Positions 1 to 9,280 of a stretch of 64,000 nucleotides of DNA are shown piece by piece. The stretch's first letter is position 1. Every line of letters starts with the position of its first letter. The stretch is from CAYQCE01 sp964415885 (GTDB lineage Bacteria; Zixibacteria; MSB-5A5; JAABVY01; JAHJOQ01): NCBI GenBank assembly GCA_964415885.1, contig CAYQCE010000007.1:28558-92557 (forward strand). The letters are read 5' to 3'. The notes under the pieces are model-generated. The model was not told where the DNA came from and did no database searches. It saw only the letters and a list, made by a program, of their open reading frames with translations. Made by a program: the position numbers and the translations under genes.

Positions 1-636
1 ACTCTTCTCGGCGATGCCGGACAAATCGAGAGCTTCCCTGCCCGGTATCTCCAGAGCGACTACATCGTCTTCGGACCGATTCTCGGAGAAGTCGATTTAG
101 AGTACGTGAAGGATATCAGGCGGAAGTCGGATGCCAGGCTGGTGCTTGACCCGCAGGGAATCCTCCGGGGCCACAACTCGGGAAAGATCTTTCATGAGAA
201 GAAGGATGAGACCGAAGAGCTGATAGGTTTGTGCGATATCGTTAAGCCGAATGAGCTCGAATGCAAGGTCCTCACGGGTATCGATCCGAGGGTCGACTCG
301 AGGGAGCCTGCGAGAATGATAAAGGACTGGGGGCCGGGTGTCGTTGTGATTACGCTTGCCGAGCTCGGTTCAGTTATATACGACGGTAACCAGTTTATCG
401 AGATCCCGCCGTACGAAACACTCGCGAAGGATTCGACGGGTGCGGGGGACACCTATCTCGGCGGTTTCATTTACGGTGTCGTAAGTGGATGGGACCTCGA
501 GGAGTGCGGCTGTATGGGCTCTGCTGTCGCGAGCGTAATGATAGAAAACACTGGTCCGGAGTTTCCGTTGAACCGCGTGGAGGCGCTAAGACGACAGCAG
601 GATCTTCTGAAACGGAATTCAGAATCGAATGTTTGA
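1..636 (+). CDS. PfkB-family carbohydrate kinase, 5' end cut by window edge
   Basis: The frame is open from base 1 to the stop at 634-636, so the gene starts upstream of the window; about 211 C-terminal residues are visible. The PfkB signature 2 is present as DSTGAGDTYLGGF, whose Asp is the catalytic base that activates the sugar hydroxyl. Upstream, the stretch around VKPNELE fits the ribokinase nucleotide and substrate fold. The family phosphorylates sugars, nucleosides or inositol in the cytoplasm. Only 18 bases separate it from the inositol-1-phosphate synthase gene, so the two are probably cotranscribed. An inositol or related polyol substrate is possible but is inferred only from this neighbour. 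Confidence 0.88.
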   Translation, partial: TLLGDAGQIESFPARYLQSDYIVFGPILGEVDLEYVKDIRRKSDARLVLDPQGILRGHNSGKIFHEKKDETEELIGLCDIVKPNELECKVLTGIDPRVDSREPARMIKDWGPGVVVITLAELGSVIYDGNQFIEIPPYETLAKDSTGAGDTYLGGFIYGVVSGWDLEECGCMGSAVASVMIENTGPEFPLNRVEALRRQQDLLKRNSESNV

Positions 637-654
637 TACAGGAAGGGAGGTTTG

Positions 655-1833
655 ATGGGCAAGGTTAGAGTTGCTATTATCGGTGTCGGCAACTGTGCCT
701 CATCATTCGTTCAGGGAGTGCACTACTACAGAAACGCATCGGAGAGCGATTTCGTCCCGGGTCTAATGCATGTCAATCTCGGGGGATATCATATCTCCGA
801 TATCGAGTTCTCGGCAGCAATAGATATCGACAAAAACAAGGTCGGACTCGACCTTGCGGACGCCATCTTCACACATCCGAATAATACTTACAAGTTCAGC
901 TCCGTACCGAAGACCGGTATCAAAGTCCAGCGTGGTATGACTCACGACGGCCTCGGATACTATCTTTCGCAGATAATCGAGAAGGCGCCCGGAGATACGG
1001 TTGACATCGTCAAGCTGCTCAAGGATACAGGCACGGATGTCGTTGTGAGCTATCTTCCGGTCGGTTCCGAGGAAGCCACGAAGTGGTATGTCGAGCAGAT
1101 TCTGGATGCCGGCTGTGGGTTCGTGAACTGTATACCGGTGTTCATAGCCCGCGAGCCGTACTGGCAGGAGCGGTTCAAGAAGCGTGGATTGCCGGTCATC
1201 GGCGACGATATCAAGTCGCAGGTCGGCGCCACTATCGTGCATCGTGTTCTGACGCGTCTGTTCAGGAGTCGAGGCGTGCGGCTCGAGAGAACAAGCCAGT
1301 TGAACGTAGGCGGCAACACAGACTTTCTCAATATGCTCGAACGCTCGAGGCTCGAATCCAAGAAAATATCGAAAACCAACGCCGTGACATCGCAGCTCGA
1401 TTACGATATCGGCGAGGGCAATGTGCATATCGGACCGTCCGACTATGTCCCCTGGCTGCAGGACCGCAAGTGGGCTTACATCCGTATGGAGGGCCGCACA
1501 TTCGGCGATGTACCTTTGAATATCGAGCTCAAGCTCGAGGTGTGGGATTCACCGAATTCGGCGGGCGTTGTGATCGATGCGGTTCGGTGTTGCAAGCTCG
1601 CGCTCGACAACGGGTTGTCCGGGGCAATGGAGGCTCCGTCGGCATATTTCAAGAAGTCGCCGCCGATACAGTTCTTTGACGACAAAGCACTCGATATGAC
1701 CGAGGAGTTCATACGACAGTATGGTTTCGGCGGAACGGCGAAGAAATCAGCAAAGAAGTCCGGTGGTGCGAAGACGACACGAAAGCGTACAACAAAGAAG
1801 AAGTCCACGAAGAAATCCTCGAAAAAGAAATAG
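655..1833 (+). CDS. ino1: myo-inositol-1-phosphate synthase (Ino1-like) with Lys-rich tail
   Basis: This 392-residue protein converts glucose 6-phosphate to inositol 1-phosphate using NAD. The N-terminal Rossmann motif VAIIGVGNCASS and the blocks GDDIKSQVGAT and LNVGGNTDFLNM match the compact actinobacterial/archaeal type of the enzyme. The start is the ATG at 655; TTG 652 would sit too close to the ribosome-binding site GGGAGG at 645-650. The odd feature is the C-terminus: the last 30 residues (bases 1741-1830) contain 14 Lys and 2 Arg mixed with Ser, Thr, Ala and Gly, like a histone H1 or HU-type tail. Such a tail is not a usual part of the enzyme. Inositol would feed phosphatidylinositol-type lipids or a compatible solute. 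A strong terminator follows. Confidence 0.92.
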   Translation: MGKVRVAIIGVGNCASSFVQGVHYYRNASESDFVPGLMHVNLGGYHISDIEFSAAIDIDKNKVGLDLADAIFTHPNNTYKFSSVPKTGIKVQRGMTHDGLGYYLSQIIEKAPGDTVDIVKLLKDTGTDVVVSYLPVGSEEATKWYVEQILDAGCGFVNCIPVFIAREPYWQERFKKRGLPVIGDDIKSQVGATIVHRVLTRLFRSRGVRLERTSQLNVGGNTDFLNMLERSRLESKKISKTNAVTSQLDYDIGEGNVHIGPSDYVPWLQDRKWAYIRMEGRTFGDVPLNIELKLEVWDSPNSAGVVIDAVRCCKLALDNGLSGAMEAPSAYFKKSPPIQFFDDKALDMTEEFIRQYGFGGTAKKSAKKSGGAKTTRKRTTKKKSTKKSSKKK

Positions 1834-1842
1834 ATGATTGCG

Positions 1843-1868
1843 AAGGCGGCTTCGGCCGCCTTTCTTCT
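1843..1868 (+). terminator. Rho-independent terminator after ino1
   Basis: Bases 1843-1862 form a perfect 8-bp stem AAGGCGGC/GCCGCCTT around a TTCG tetraloop, followed by a pyrimidine-rich TTTCTTCT-like tract. It lies between the ino1 stop and the tmk start codon at 1877, so tmk either has its own promoter or depends on read-through. Confidence 0.85.
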
Positions 1869-1876
1869 ATATACGT

Positions 1877-2512
1877 ATGTCTCAATCCGGATCATTCATA
1901 ACCCTCGAGGGGATAGACTTTTCGGGAAAATCGACTCAAGCCGGGTATCTCGTCCGATGGCTTGCAGAATCGGGATATGAAGTAGACTTCATTCGCGAAC
2001 CGGGTGGAACGGAGGCCTCCGAGCGGATCCGCGCCATACTTCTCAGCCGCGACGATATCGCCGTTGGTGACAGAACCGAGCTACTACTATTCCTTGCTGC
2101 GCGTGCACAGCTTGTCGATGAGATTGTCGTACCGAAACTTGAGTCCGGATCGATCGTGGTCTGTGACAGGTTTTTCGATTCGACATTCGCGTATCAGGGC
2201 TATGCACGAGGAATAGATATCGAGGTCATCAAGCAGATAAACGGCTTCGCCACAAACCGCCTGAACCCTGACCTGACACTTGTATATGACCTTCCTGTTG
2301 AGGTAGCGCAGCGGAGAGGTAGCGATACTGCCGCCGATCACGATCGTCTCGAAAAAGAGGATCTCGGTTTCCACAGACGGGTGCGGGAGGGATACCTCAG
2401 GCTTGCCGATGAGTATAAAGACAGGATAGTCGTGATCAGGGCGGATGACTCCCTCGAATCAATCTGGGAGAAGACCCGCGAGGTTGTGAGCAAGAGAGTC
2501 TTGCGCAAATAG
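1877..2512 (+). CDS. tmk: thymidylate kinase
   Basis: This 211-residue cytoplasmic kinase phosphorylates dTMP to dTDP. The P-loop is EGIDFSGKSTQ, with Phe where most homologues have Gly. The DR(F/Y) motif appears as CDRFFDSTFAYQGYARG, and the lid region has an Arg-containing RRGSD segment. I chose ATG 1877 because homology begins just after it (MSQSGSFITLEG). A start at 1838 would put a non-homologous extension inside the terminator. No Shine-Dalgarno is visible upstream. The S41 protease gene follows 27 bases later. Confidence 0.93.
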   Translation: MSQSGSFITLEGIDFSGKSTQAGYLVRWLAESGYEVDFIREPGGTEASERIRAILLSRDDIAVGDRTELLLFLAARAQLVDEIVVPKLESGSIVVCDRFFDSTFAYQGYARGIDIEVIKQINGFATNRLNPDLTLVYDLPVEVAQRRGSDTAADHDRLEKEDLGFHRRVREGYLRLADEYKDRIVVIRADDSLESIWEKTREVVSKRVLRK

Positions 2513-2539
2513 ACAAGGCAGAGAGCCGATTACTTCGAT

Positions 2540-4168
2540 ATGCGAACCGCTATAATACGGATCATATTCGTCCCCGCGATAATGTTACTCATCGCGGCTC
2601 TGGCTGTTACGGTCGTAGGTGACCCGCGCTTTGCAAGCATGCGTCTGATGTCGGAGGCGATGCTCATCGTGGATCGCTACTCGTTCGAGGAGGCCGAACC
2701 GAAGCAACTCTTCAATTCCGCGTGGGATGGGATGGCCGGTATGCTCGATCCGCATACGACGTTCATTCCTGCGGAATCATACCGATTCGTTACCGAGGAG
2801 AATCAGGGGTCATTCCAGGGTATAGGCGTAGAGATAACGGTGCGGGATGGCCTCGTAACCGTGATATCCCCGATTGCGGGATCGCATGCCGAGGAGGTCG
2901 GGCTGAGGCCGGGTGATCAGGTCATTGCTGTCGACTCAGTCGATGTAACAGAAATGCCGTCGGACGAGGTGACATCGCGTATCAGGGGACCCGCCGGGAC
3001 GACCGTTCTTATTCGCATCAGACGACCGGGCATGAAGGAGCCGTTCGAGGTTGAAATCGAGAGACGGAATGTCGAAATATCTGCGGTTCTTTACAGCGGT
3101 GTTGTCGATTCGGTCGGATATGTTCATATGTCGCGATTCTCACTCATGAGTCCGTACGAATTCAGCGACGCGCTTGAACAGATCATGAGCGAGGATTTGA
3201 AGGGTCTCGTGATCGATCTTCGCGGAAATCCGGGCGGATTCATGTCTGGCGCGATCTTTGTCGCCGGGCTATTTCTGCCGGATGACAAGCTGATAGTGGC
3301 GACAAAGAGCAGGCGCGAGTGGGAGAACTACTCCGTCAGCACGACGAACGACGGTCCTCTCACCGACATACCGCTCGCAGTGCTGGTCAGTGGTGGCTCA
3401 GCATCTGCATCGGAGATTGTTGCGGGCGCGTTACAGGATCACGATCGAGCGGTGATTATTGGTGATACGACATTCGGAAAGGGACTCGTCCAGACCAACA
3501 TCATGCTTCCGGATGATAATGCGTTCCGTGTTACAACATCGAAGTACTACCTGCCATCGGGACGGCTCATCCAGAAGTTCGCGGAGGCGGACTGGGCAGA
3601 GAATATGCATATCTCACGCGAGGAGATAAACACCGCCTACCGTACCGATGCCGGCAGAAGCGTTTACGGCGGGGGCGGCATAGCTCCGGATATTCCGATG
3701 GTCCGCGACAGCGTAACTGTGCTCTCAACGGTGCTGACGTACGGCAACTACTTCTTCAGATTTGCTGTCGACTACAGGGCGCAGCACGGCGACTCGATAC
3801 CGGAAGGAGTAACGGATGAGATGCTCGCAAGCTTCAGAGAATATGTCTATGCGGAGGATTTCGAGTACCCCAATTTCGTGCACGAACAACTGGACTCGCT
3901 ACGAGTCGGTCTCGCCGGTATGGATGGTCGCGCTGTAGAGAATGTCCTGTCGAGTATTCGTGCCAGGGCGGAGCAGCTCGAGGAAGACGACTGGATGCAG
4001 TCGCGAGATTTCATTCGCGACAGACTGTGTGAGAGGTTTGCCAACCTCCGGGGAGGCAGAGAGGAAGTCTACGAAACGTGTCGTCTCAGAAGCGACGAGC
4101 AGATTCAAACTGCAATCGAGATCGTGTCGGATACTGCGCTATATAATTCGCTACTTCGGCTGGAATAA
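2540..4168 (+). CDS. S41-family carboxyl-terminal processing protease
   Basis: A 542-residue exported serine protease of the CtpA/Tsp type. The N-terminus has an uncleaved signal anchor or signal peptide (residues 5-27). A PDZ domain lies at about residues 83-165 (GIGVEITVRDG, LRPGDQVIAVD). The S41 core contains IDLRGNPGG and the catalytic block SASASEIVAGALQD, with Ser289. Lys314 in FGKGLVQ is 25 residues later, the spacing expected for the Ser-Lys dyad. The long C-terminal region (about 390-542) is mostly helical and acidic, with no motif I recognise. The family degrades or trims periplasmic and envelope proteins. Its substrate is unknown. Confidence 0.93.
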   Translation: MRTAIIRIIFVPAIMLLIAALAVTVVGDPRFASMRLMSEAMLIVDRYSFEEAEPKQLFNSAWDGMAGMLDPHTTFIPAESYRFVTEENQGSFQGIGVEITVRDGLVTVISPIAGSHAEEVGLRPGDQVIAVDSVDVTEMPSDEVTSRIRGPAGTTVLIRIRRPGMKEPFEVEIERRNVEISAVLYSGVVDSVGYVHMSRFSLMSPYEFSDALEQIMSEDLKGLVIDLRGNPGGFMSGAIFVAGLFLPDDKLIVATKSRREWENYSVSTTNDGPLTDIPLAVLVSGGSASASEIVAGALQDHDRAVIIGDTTFGKGLVQTNIMLPDDNAFRVTTSKYYLPSGRLIQKFAEADWAENMHISREEINTAYRTDAGRSVYGGGGIAPDIPMVRDSVTVLSTVLTYGNYFFRFAVDYRAQHGDSIPEGVTDEMLASFREYVYAEDFEYPNFVHEQLDSLRVGLAGMDGRAVENVLSSIRARAEQLEEDDWMQSRDFIRDRLCERFANLRGGREEVYETCRLRSDEQIQTAIEIVSDTALYNSLLRLE

Positions 4169-4296
4169 ACGTCGCCGCGATACGGGCTTGTTTACATGTC
4201 GCTTCTGTGCACAAACTTCGAACAATCGAGGCGCAACCGATGTAACTACTACATCGAGTACCGTTCACGATTGACATGAGGGAGTTATGATCTGGC

Positions 4297-4989
4297 ATGC
4301 GATTCGAACTGTTTATTGACTTCGACGGCACCATCGCAACAGAGGATGTGGGGAATCGCTTTTTCACGACTTTCTGCAACGGCAGGAACAGGGATCTTGT
4401 CGAGCGCTGGAAAAGACGAGATGTGACATCGATTGAATGCCTGAAGGGGGAGGCGGCGCTCATAACCGCGAGCGAAGCGGAACTGCTCGAATTCTCCCGT
4501 CAATTCGACATCGATCCGGGATTCAAAGCTGTCCGCGAGATATGCAGCAGACACGATGTTCCTATACGTATCGTGTCCGACGGCCTGAGTCTCTATATCA
4601 GGGAGATACTGAAGAAACACAACTTCAGCGATATCCCCGTCTTCGCCAACCGGGCAATTTTCAACAATGGTCGCGTCGATGTCGAGTTTCCTCACATAGA
4701 TTACTCGTGCGGTCACTGTGGAAACTGCAAAGGCGGTGCCATCCGTACAATGCGTTCGCCCGGCAGCAGGACCATCTTTGTCGGAGACGGATACTCCGAT
4801 TTGTGTGCCGCGGGTGAGGCGGATTATTTATTTGCGAAAGGGGACCTCGCAGCCTATCTTGGGCGCAATAATGAGGCCTTTATACCCTTTGAAACGCTGC
4901 AGGAAGTGGCCGAAAGCATGATGCGTATCGTGCGAAACAGAGAACTCGAAATCAAAGAAGACCCCGCAGGAAAGGACATGTCGAGATGA
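4297..4989 (+). CDS. HAD-IB phosphatase, MtnX/PSPase-like
   Basis: This 230-residue protein starts with the HAD motif I FIDFDGTIATEDVG, has motif II Ser in IVSDGL, and motif IV GDGYSDLCAA. It resembles the family of MtnX (the methionine-salvage enolyl phosphatase) and phosphoserine phosphatase. A Cys-rich stretch CGHCGNCKGG at about residues 142-151 occurs in the MtnX-like branch. No other methionine-salvage gene is nearby. It overlaps the ManC-PMM gene by ATGA (4986-4989), suggesting translational coupling and perhaps a sugar-phosphate substrate. That role is inference. Confidence 0.82.
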   Translation: MRFELFIDFDGTIATEDVGNRFFTTFCNGRNRDLVERWKRRDVTSIECLKGEAALITASEAELLEFSRQFDIDPGFKAVREICSRHDVPIRIVSDGLSLYIREILKKHNFSDIPVFANRAIFNNGRVDVEFPHIDYSCGHCGNCKGGAIRTMRSPGSRTIFVGDGYSDLCAAGEADYLFAKGDLAAYLGRNNEAFIPFETLQEVAESMMRIVRNRELEIKEDPAGKDMSR

Positions 4990-7487
4990 AATCGATCATC
5001 ATGGCTGGCGGATTTGGAACCAGGCTCAGACCCTTGACTCTCGGAATTCCGAAGCCTATGGTTCCGATGGCCAACAAGCCCATGATGGAGCATATTTTGG
5101 ATCTCCTCAAGAAACACGACTTTGATCACCTCCTTTCACTTCTTTACTTTCAGCCGGAGACAATCACCAGCTACTTCGGCGATGGATCCAAATTCGGCGT
5201 GAAGATGGAGTATCTTCAGTCCAAGGATGACTATGGCACCGCCGGAAGTGTCCGGAATGCCATGGATTTCATTGGCGATGAGAGAATTCTCATTATCTCC
5301 GCAGATATCCTGACAGATTTTGATCTTACATCGGCGATGAAGTTTCACGAGGAGCGTGGCTCGGTGGCCACGATGGTTCTCACCCACATGGAGAATCCGC
5401 GTCAGTACGGAGTCGTGATTACGGAAGAGGACGGCAAGATCACGCGATTCCTCGAGAAGCCGACATGGGGAGAGGTGTTCTCGGACCGTATCAATACCGG
5501 CATCTATATTCTCGAACCGGATGTTGTAAAGATGATCCCTTTCCAGAAATTTTACGATTTTGGCAAGGACCTCTTTCCGCATCTGCTGAAAGAGGGTGCG
5601 CCTTTGTACGGCTACACCGCGGATGGATACTGGCGTGATGTCGGGAATATCACCGAGTATCAACGGGCTCACAGGGACATTCTGGATGGAACCGTTCATG
5701 TCGATCTCGGCCTTAACAAGCTCCAGCACGGAGACGCTGTGCTGTGGATCGGAAAGAACGAGGAAGTGGATGAATCCGCCGAGTTCGAGGGCGTGGTCAT
5801 ACTCGGCAATGACGTTACGATCGGCCCAAAGGCTCGGATTTCGAATGCGGTGGTTGGCGATGGTTCAGCAATAGGGGCGCAGGCGGAGATAGCGGATTCG
5901 ATACTGTGGGATAGCGTGACGGTCGGGGATGGTTCCGGTCTCGACAAAACTATGATACTCTCGAACGGCTACATCGGCCCGGGGGCGAACCTTGAGGAGA
6001 ATACGATAATCTCGGAGAATGCGAGAATCGGGCAGGAGGCTCGTGTCAAGGCCGGGTGCAAGGTCTGGCCCGGTAAAGAGGTCGATGACGGCGCAACGCT
6101 CGCCGATAGCCTGATCTGGGGCGAGAAATGGAGCCGCGAGCTGTTCACCGATGCAAAGGTCTCCGGTCTTGCGAATGTCGAGATCACTCCGGAGTTCGGC
6201 TCGAAGCTCGGAGCGGCGTTCGGTGCATCGCTGCCAAAGGGCCAGAGTGTTGTTATATCGCGTGACGGCGGTAATGCCTCGAGGATGGTATCTCGTTCGA
6301 TCATGGCTGGGCTTATCTCCTCCGGTGTAAACGTTGAAGATATCCGCACGCTCCCGATTCCGCTCGTGCGGTACAATTTAAAGAGCGGTCGACACGCCGG
6401 TGGGGTGTTCGTCCGTCATGCACCGCAGAGCGAAGAAGTTACAGACATAATATTCTTCGACTCCAACGGCATAGACATGCCGACTTCACGCACCAAATCG
6501 CTCGAGAGGATGTTCTTTGCCGAGGACTTCCCGCGTGCTAAAGTCGGCGAGATCGGGAACATCGACTATCCGGTGAGACTGCTCGAATCATACCGTCAGG
6601 ATTTCCTTGATGCTATCGACCTTGATGTCATTCGCAAGCGTCGCTTCAAAGTCGTCGTGGACTACGACAACGGCGGGGCGGTCGAGGTGTTTCCGGCGAT
6701 CTTTGCAGCGCTCAACTGCGAGGTGATCTCGCTGAATGCGTTCATCGATCCCGCCAAAACAGCCCGATCCCGCGATCGGACGGAAGCGTCTCTCAACAAT
6801 TTGTCGATGATCGTCCGCTCGCTCAGCGCGGATATTGGGATACTTCTCGACAACAACGCCGAGAAGGTCAGGGTTGTTGATAGACTCGGAAATCGCGTAA
6901 GCGACATGCTTCTTCTCCTTCTTGTGACGAATCTTCACTTGCGATCATACCGGACGAAGGAGATCGCGGTGCCGGTTGTCGCCTCCATGGGTGTTGAGGA
7001 GATTGCGCGCGACTATGGGGTTAAGGTTATACGGGTACGCAATGACCATCTCGCAATGATGGGCGCGGCCCAGCAGCTTGAGGATGGATTCGTAGGTGGA
7101 ACAAGAGGCGGTTTCATTCGCCCGGGATTTCAAATCGGTGCGGATGCCATGTTCTCGGCGGTGATGATTCTTGAGTTGCTGGCGAAAGCCGGCGTAACTC
7201 TCGCCGAGATTCGGGAGCAGTTCGAGGGCTATGGCTTCAAGGACATCGAGGTACCGTGCGATTGGACCAAGAAGGGACAGGTAATGCGGCGCCTGATGGA
7301 GCACTCTGCCGAGTACAAGCGTGATCTCGTCGATGGCGTGCGGATCGACTTTGGTGATGCCTGGGTGTTGGTCACTCCGGATCGCAACCGCGCCGCGTTC
7401 AAAGTAATTGCTGAATCAAGGAATGGTACCAGGGCGGACGAGATCGTACAGCAGTATCGTGAACTTATTCTTTCCTGGCAGAAATAG
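4986..7487 (+). CDS. mannose-1-phosphate guanylyltransferase / phosphomannomutase-like fusion
   Basis: An 833-residue fusion. Residues 1-230 are a nucleotidyltransferase (GGFGTRLRPLTLGIPKPM, FLEKPTWGE) that would make GDP-mannose or a similar NDP-sugar. Residues about 250-375 are left-handed beta-helix repeats. Residues about 385-833 match phosphomannomutase domains. The mutase half looks degenerate. Where active enzymes have the phosphoserine loop (TASHNP type), this protein has VRHAPQSEE near residue 478. The metal loop DGDADR is replaced by LDNNAEK near residue 622. It may therefore be regulatory or structural rather than a second enzyme. It overlaps the upstream HAD phosphatase gene and heads the polysaccharide locus. 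Confidence 0.9.
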   Translation: MKSIIMAGGFGTRLRPLTLGIPKPMVPMANKPMMEHILDLLKKHDFDHLLSLLYFQPETITSYFGDGSKFGVKMEYLQSKDDYGTAGSVRNAMDFIGDERILIISADILTDFDLTSAMKFHEERGSVATMVLTHMENPRQYGVVITEEDGKITRFLEKPTWGEVFSDRINTGIYILEPDVVKMIPFQKFYDFGKDLFPHLLKEGAPLYGYTADGYWRDVGNITEYQRAHRDILDGTVHVDLGLNKLQHGDAVLWIGKNEEVDESAEFEGVVILGNDVTIGPKARISNAVVGDGSAIGAQAEIADSILWDSVTVGDGSGLDKTMILSNGYIGPGANLEENTIISENARIGQEARVKAGCKVWPGKEVDDGATLADSLIWGEKWSRELFTDAKVSGLANVEITPEFGSKLGAAFGASLPKGQSVVISRDGGNASRMVSRSIMAGLISSGVNVEDIRTLPIPLVRYNLKSGRHAGGVFVRHAPQSEEVTDIIFFDSNGIDMPTSRTKSLERMFFAEDFPRAKVGEIGNIDYPVRLLESYRQDFLDAIDLDVIRKRRFKVVVDYDNGGAVEVFPAIFAALNCEVISLNAFIDPAKTARSRDRTEASLNNLSMIVRSLSADIGILLDNNAEKVRVVDRLGNRVSDMLLLLLVTNLHLRSYRTKEIAVPVVASMGVEEIARDYGVKVIRVRNDHLAMMGAAQQLEDGFVGGTRGGFIRPGFQIGADAMFSAVMILELLAKAGVTLAEIREQFEGYGFKDIEVPCDWTKKGQVMRRLMEHSAEYKRDLVDGVRIDFGDAWVLVTPDRNRAAFKVIAESRNGTRADEIVQQYRELILSWQK

Positions 7488-7552
7488 AGTCTGTGGCCTG
7501 TAAGGCCTTGTGCTGCACAATCTTCACCGGCTGGGATGTCGGGGGAAAGCTC

Positions 7553-7581
7553 TTGACTTAGACATTTAGCTGGCATATACT
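7553..7581 (+). promoter_or_regulatory. sigma-70-type promoter for the polysaccharide export operon
   Basis: TTGACT at 7553-7558, a 17-base spacer and TATACT at 7576-7581, near consensus at both boxes. Predicted transcription starts near 7588, 28 bases before the TTG start of the export gene and upstream of its ribosome-binding site. It probably drives 7616 onwards. Confidence 0.7.
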
Positions 7582-7615
7582 TCCATCCACGTTTGATAAG
7601 GCGAAAGGTGGCAAG

Positions 7616-9229
7616 TTGGCCATTTTAAGAACGCTTATAATCGCAATCGTCTTGGTCAGTCAGATCGCTGTGATTGCGACAGGACAGACTGCACGCACGG
7701 AATCGGATATCTCAGAGTTGCAGCGCCTTCGTGCTCTCGAGGAAGATCGTCAGGAACCAGTTGAAACATCCGCTCTCGACAGGGTTGTCGAGCCGGAGAA
7801 GTACATCGTCGGTCCCGGTGATAAGATCACAATTGTATTTACCGGCAAGTTCGTCAAGCGTTACAGCCTGACAATCACACCAGAGGGTTACCTCCTCATT
7901 CCCGAATTCGGCCCCGTGAACATTGCTAAGATGAGCCTCTCAGACGCGAAGCAGAGGTTGCTTGAAGCCTTGAAAACACGCTACCGCGATGGGTCCATAT
8001 CGGTTTTGCTCACCGGAGTGCGAAAGGTCAAGGTGTCCGTTTCGGGCGAAGTCGAGAATTCCGGGATATACACCGTATCTGCCGGCGACCGTGTCAGCGA
8101 AGCGATAAGACGCGCGGGTGAGACCTCAAGGTTCGCGTCCCAGAGAAACATACGGGTGATTCGGGATGGTGAAGTCCTTCGTGCTGATCTCCTGAGCTTC
8201 TTTCGAGTCGGGACCGGTGAGCTGAATCCATACGTGCAGGAAGGTGACGCTATAGTCGTGCCCACTCTGGAGGAATCTGTCTACAGAGTCGGTATCTATG
8301 GCGCTGTGCGATCGGCGGGCAGCTTTGAATACTCGGATACGGATCATCTGTCTGATCTGATCATGCTCGGCTACGGCCTTAAATTCGATGCCGATTCATC
8401 CTACTGCGAATTGGTACGTTTTGAGCCCGACCATGTAAATACCCGGACAATCAGGATAAATTTGCCATCCGACGACACCTGGGACGATAGTGTCGCGAAC
8501 ATTAAGCTGATGCCGGACGACCGCGTGTATTTCCGGAGCAAACCCGCGTTCCACTACGCTGCACAGGTTGAGATACGAGGAGAGGTCGTGCATCCCGGTT
8601 TTTATCCGATTGTCGAGGATTACACGAAGCTATCGGAGGTCATCGAGCGGGCGGGTGGATTTACGGAGGATGCTTCTCTTGTCGAAGCGAGCATGGATAG
8701 AGTGGGTTTCGAATCACTGGAGGATACGGACCTCGAGCGGCATTTGAAGCTGTCGGCAAATGAGCTGAATGATGTGGAGAGAGAATTCCTGAAATATGAA
8801 TCCGCCGACAGGCCGGGCAGAGTTTCAGTTGACTTCGCAAATCTTTTCGTACGCGGCGATGCGACATACGACGTGACCCTGAAGGACGGTGACGAAGTAT
8901 TCGTGCCGAAAGTATCGAACACCGTACGTGTGATCGGTAACGTGCTCAAGCCGGGACTGATCGAGTATATCAAAGGTGCTGACTACAGTTACTACATAGA
9001 GCGCTCTGGTGGCTATGGCTGGCGCGCGAATGCCGGGAAGGTACGAATCGTGAAATCGATTTCCGGTGCGATTGTCGAACCGGGTTCCGATGCGGCTATC
9101 GAGGTCGGGGATGCGATTGTCGTTCCGGAAGAGCAGGACTTTGACTGGTGGGCATTCATCAAGGACGCCGGTGTGTTCCTTGCGAATCTTGCCACAGTAT
9201 ATATTGTCATAGATCAGGTAATTGAGTAG
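7616..9229 (+). CDS. polysaccharide export protein with SLBB domains (Wza-like)
   Basis: A 537-residue exported protein. The TTG start at 7616 is preceded by AAAGGTGG and begins a signal peptide (hydrophobic residues 5-22). A Poly_export domain (about 58-130, YIVGPGDKITIVFTGKF) is followed by about four SLBB modules with the pattern V-x-G-E/N-V-x-x-P/S-G (VSGEVENSGIY, IYGAVRSAGSF, IRGEVVHPGFY, VIGNVLKPGLI). The C-terminus ends in a hydrophobic segment (about 515-535). This architecture forms the outer-membrane or periplasmic conduit for capsule or exopolysaccharide. There is no lipobox, so unlike Wza it may not be a lipoprotein. It heads the sugar-synthesis operon. Confidence 0.9.
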   Translation: MAILRTLIIAIVLVSQIAVIATGQTARTESDISELQRLRALEEDRQEPVETSALDRVVEPEKYIVGPGDKITIVFTGKFVKRYSLTITPEGYLLIPEFGPVNIAKMSLSDAKQRLLEALKTRYRDGSISVLLTGVRKVKVSVSGEVENSGIYTVSAGDRVSEAIRRAGETSRFASQRNIRVIRDGEVLRADLLSFFRVGTGELNPYVQEGDAIVVPTLEESVYRVGIYGAVRSAGSFEYSDTDHLSDLIMLGYGLKFDADSSYCELVRFEPDHVNTRTIRINLPSDDTWDDSVANIKLMPDDRVYFRSKPAFHYAAQVEIRGEVVHPGFYPIVEDYTKLSEVIERAGGFTEDASLVEASMDRVGFESLEDTDLERHLKLSANELNDVEREFLKYESADRPGRVSVDFANLFVRGDATYDVTLKDGDEVFVPKVSNTVRVIGNVLKPGLIEYIKGADYSYYIERSGGYGWRANAGKVRIVKSISGAIVEPGSDAAIEVGDAIVVPEEQDFDWWAFIKDAGVFLANLATVYIVIDQVIE

Positions 9230-9280
9230 AGACCGGTAGGCGTCGGTTCCGGCGCTTAAGAGAACAGGGAACAACCAGAT

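Noticed and set aside
763..1428. 221-residue minus-strand reading frame
   Set aside because: Lies wholly inside ino1 in the opposite strand, with no homology pattern or start signals; it reflects codon bias.
1838..1876. Longer N-terminus or leaderless promoter for tmk
   Set aside because: The extension runs through a terminator hairpin and lacks homology; TATATA at 1868 has no -35 partner and sits too close to the start codon.
4271..4293. Promoter before the HAD phosphatase gene (perfect TTGACA)
   Set aside because: No acceptable -10 box at 16-18 bases spacing.
7497..7520. Terminator after the ManC-PMM gene (GGCCT/AGGCC)
   Set aside because: Stem is only 5 bp and no T tract follows.
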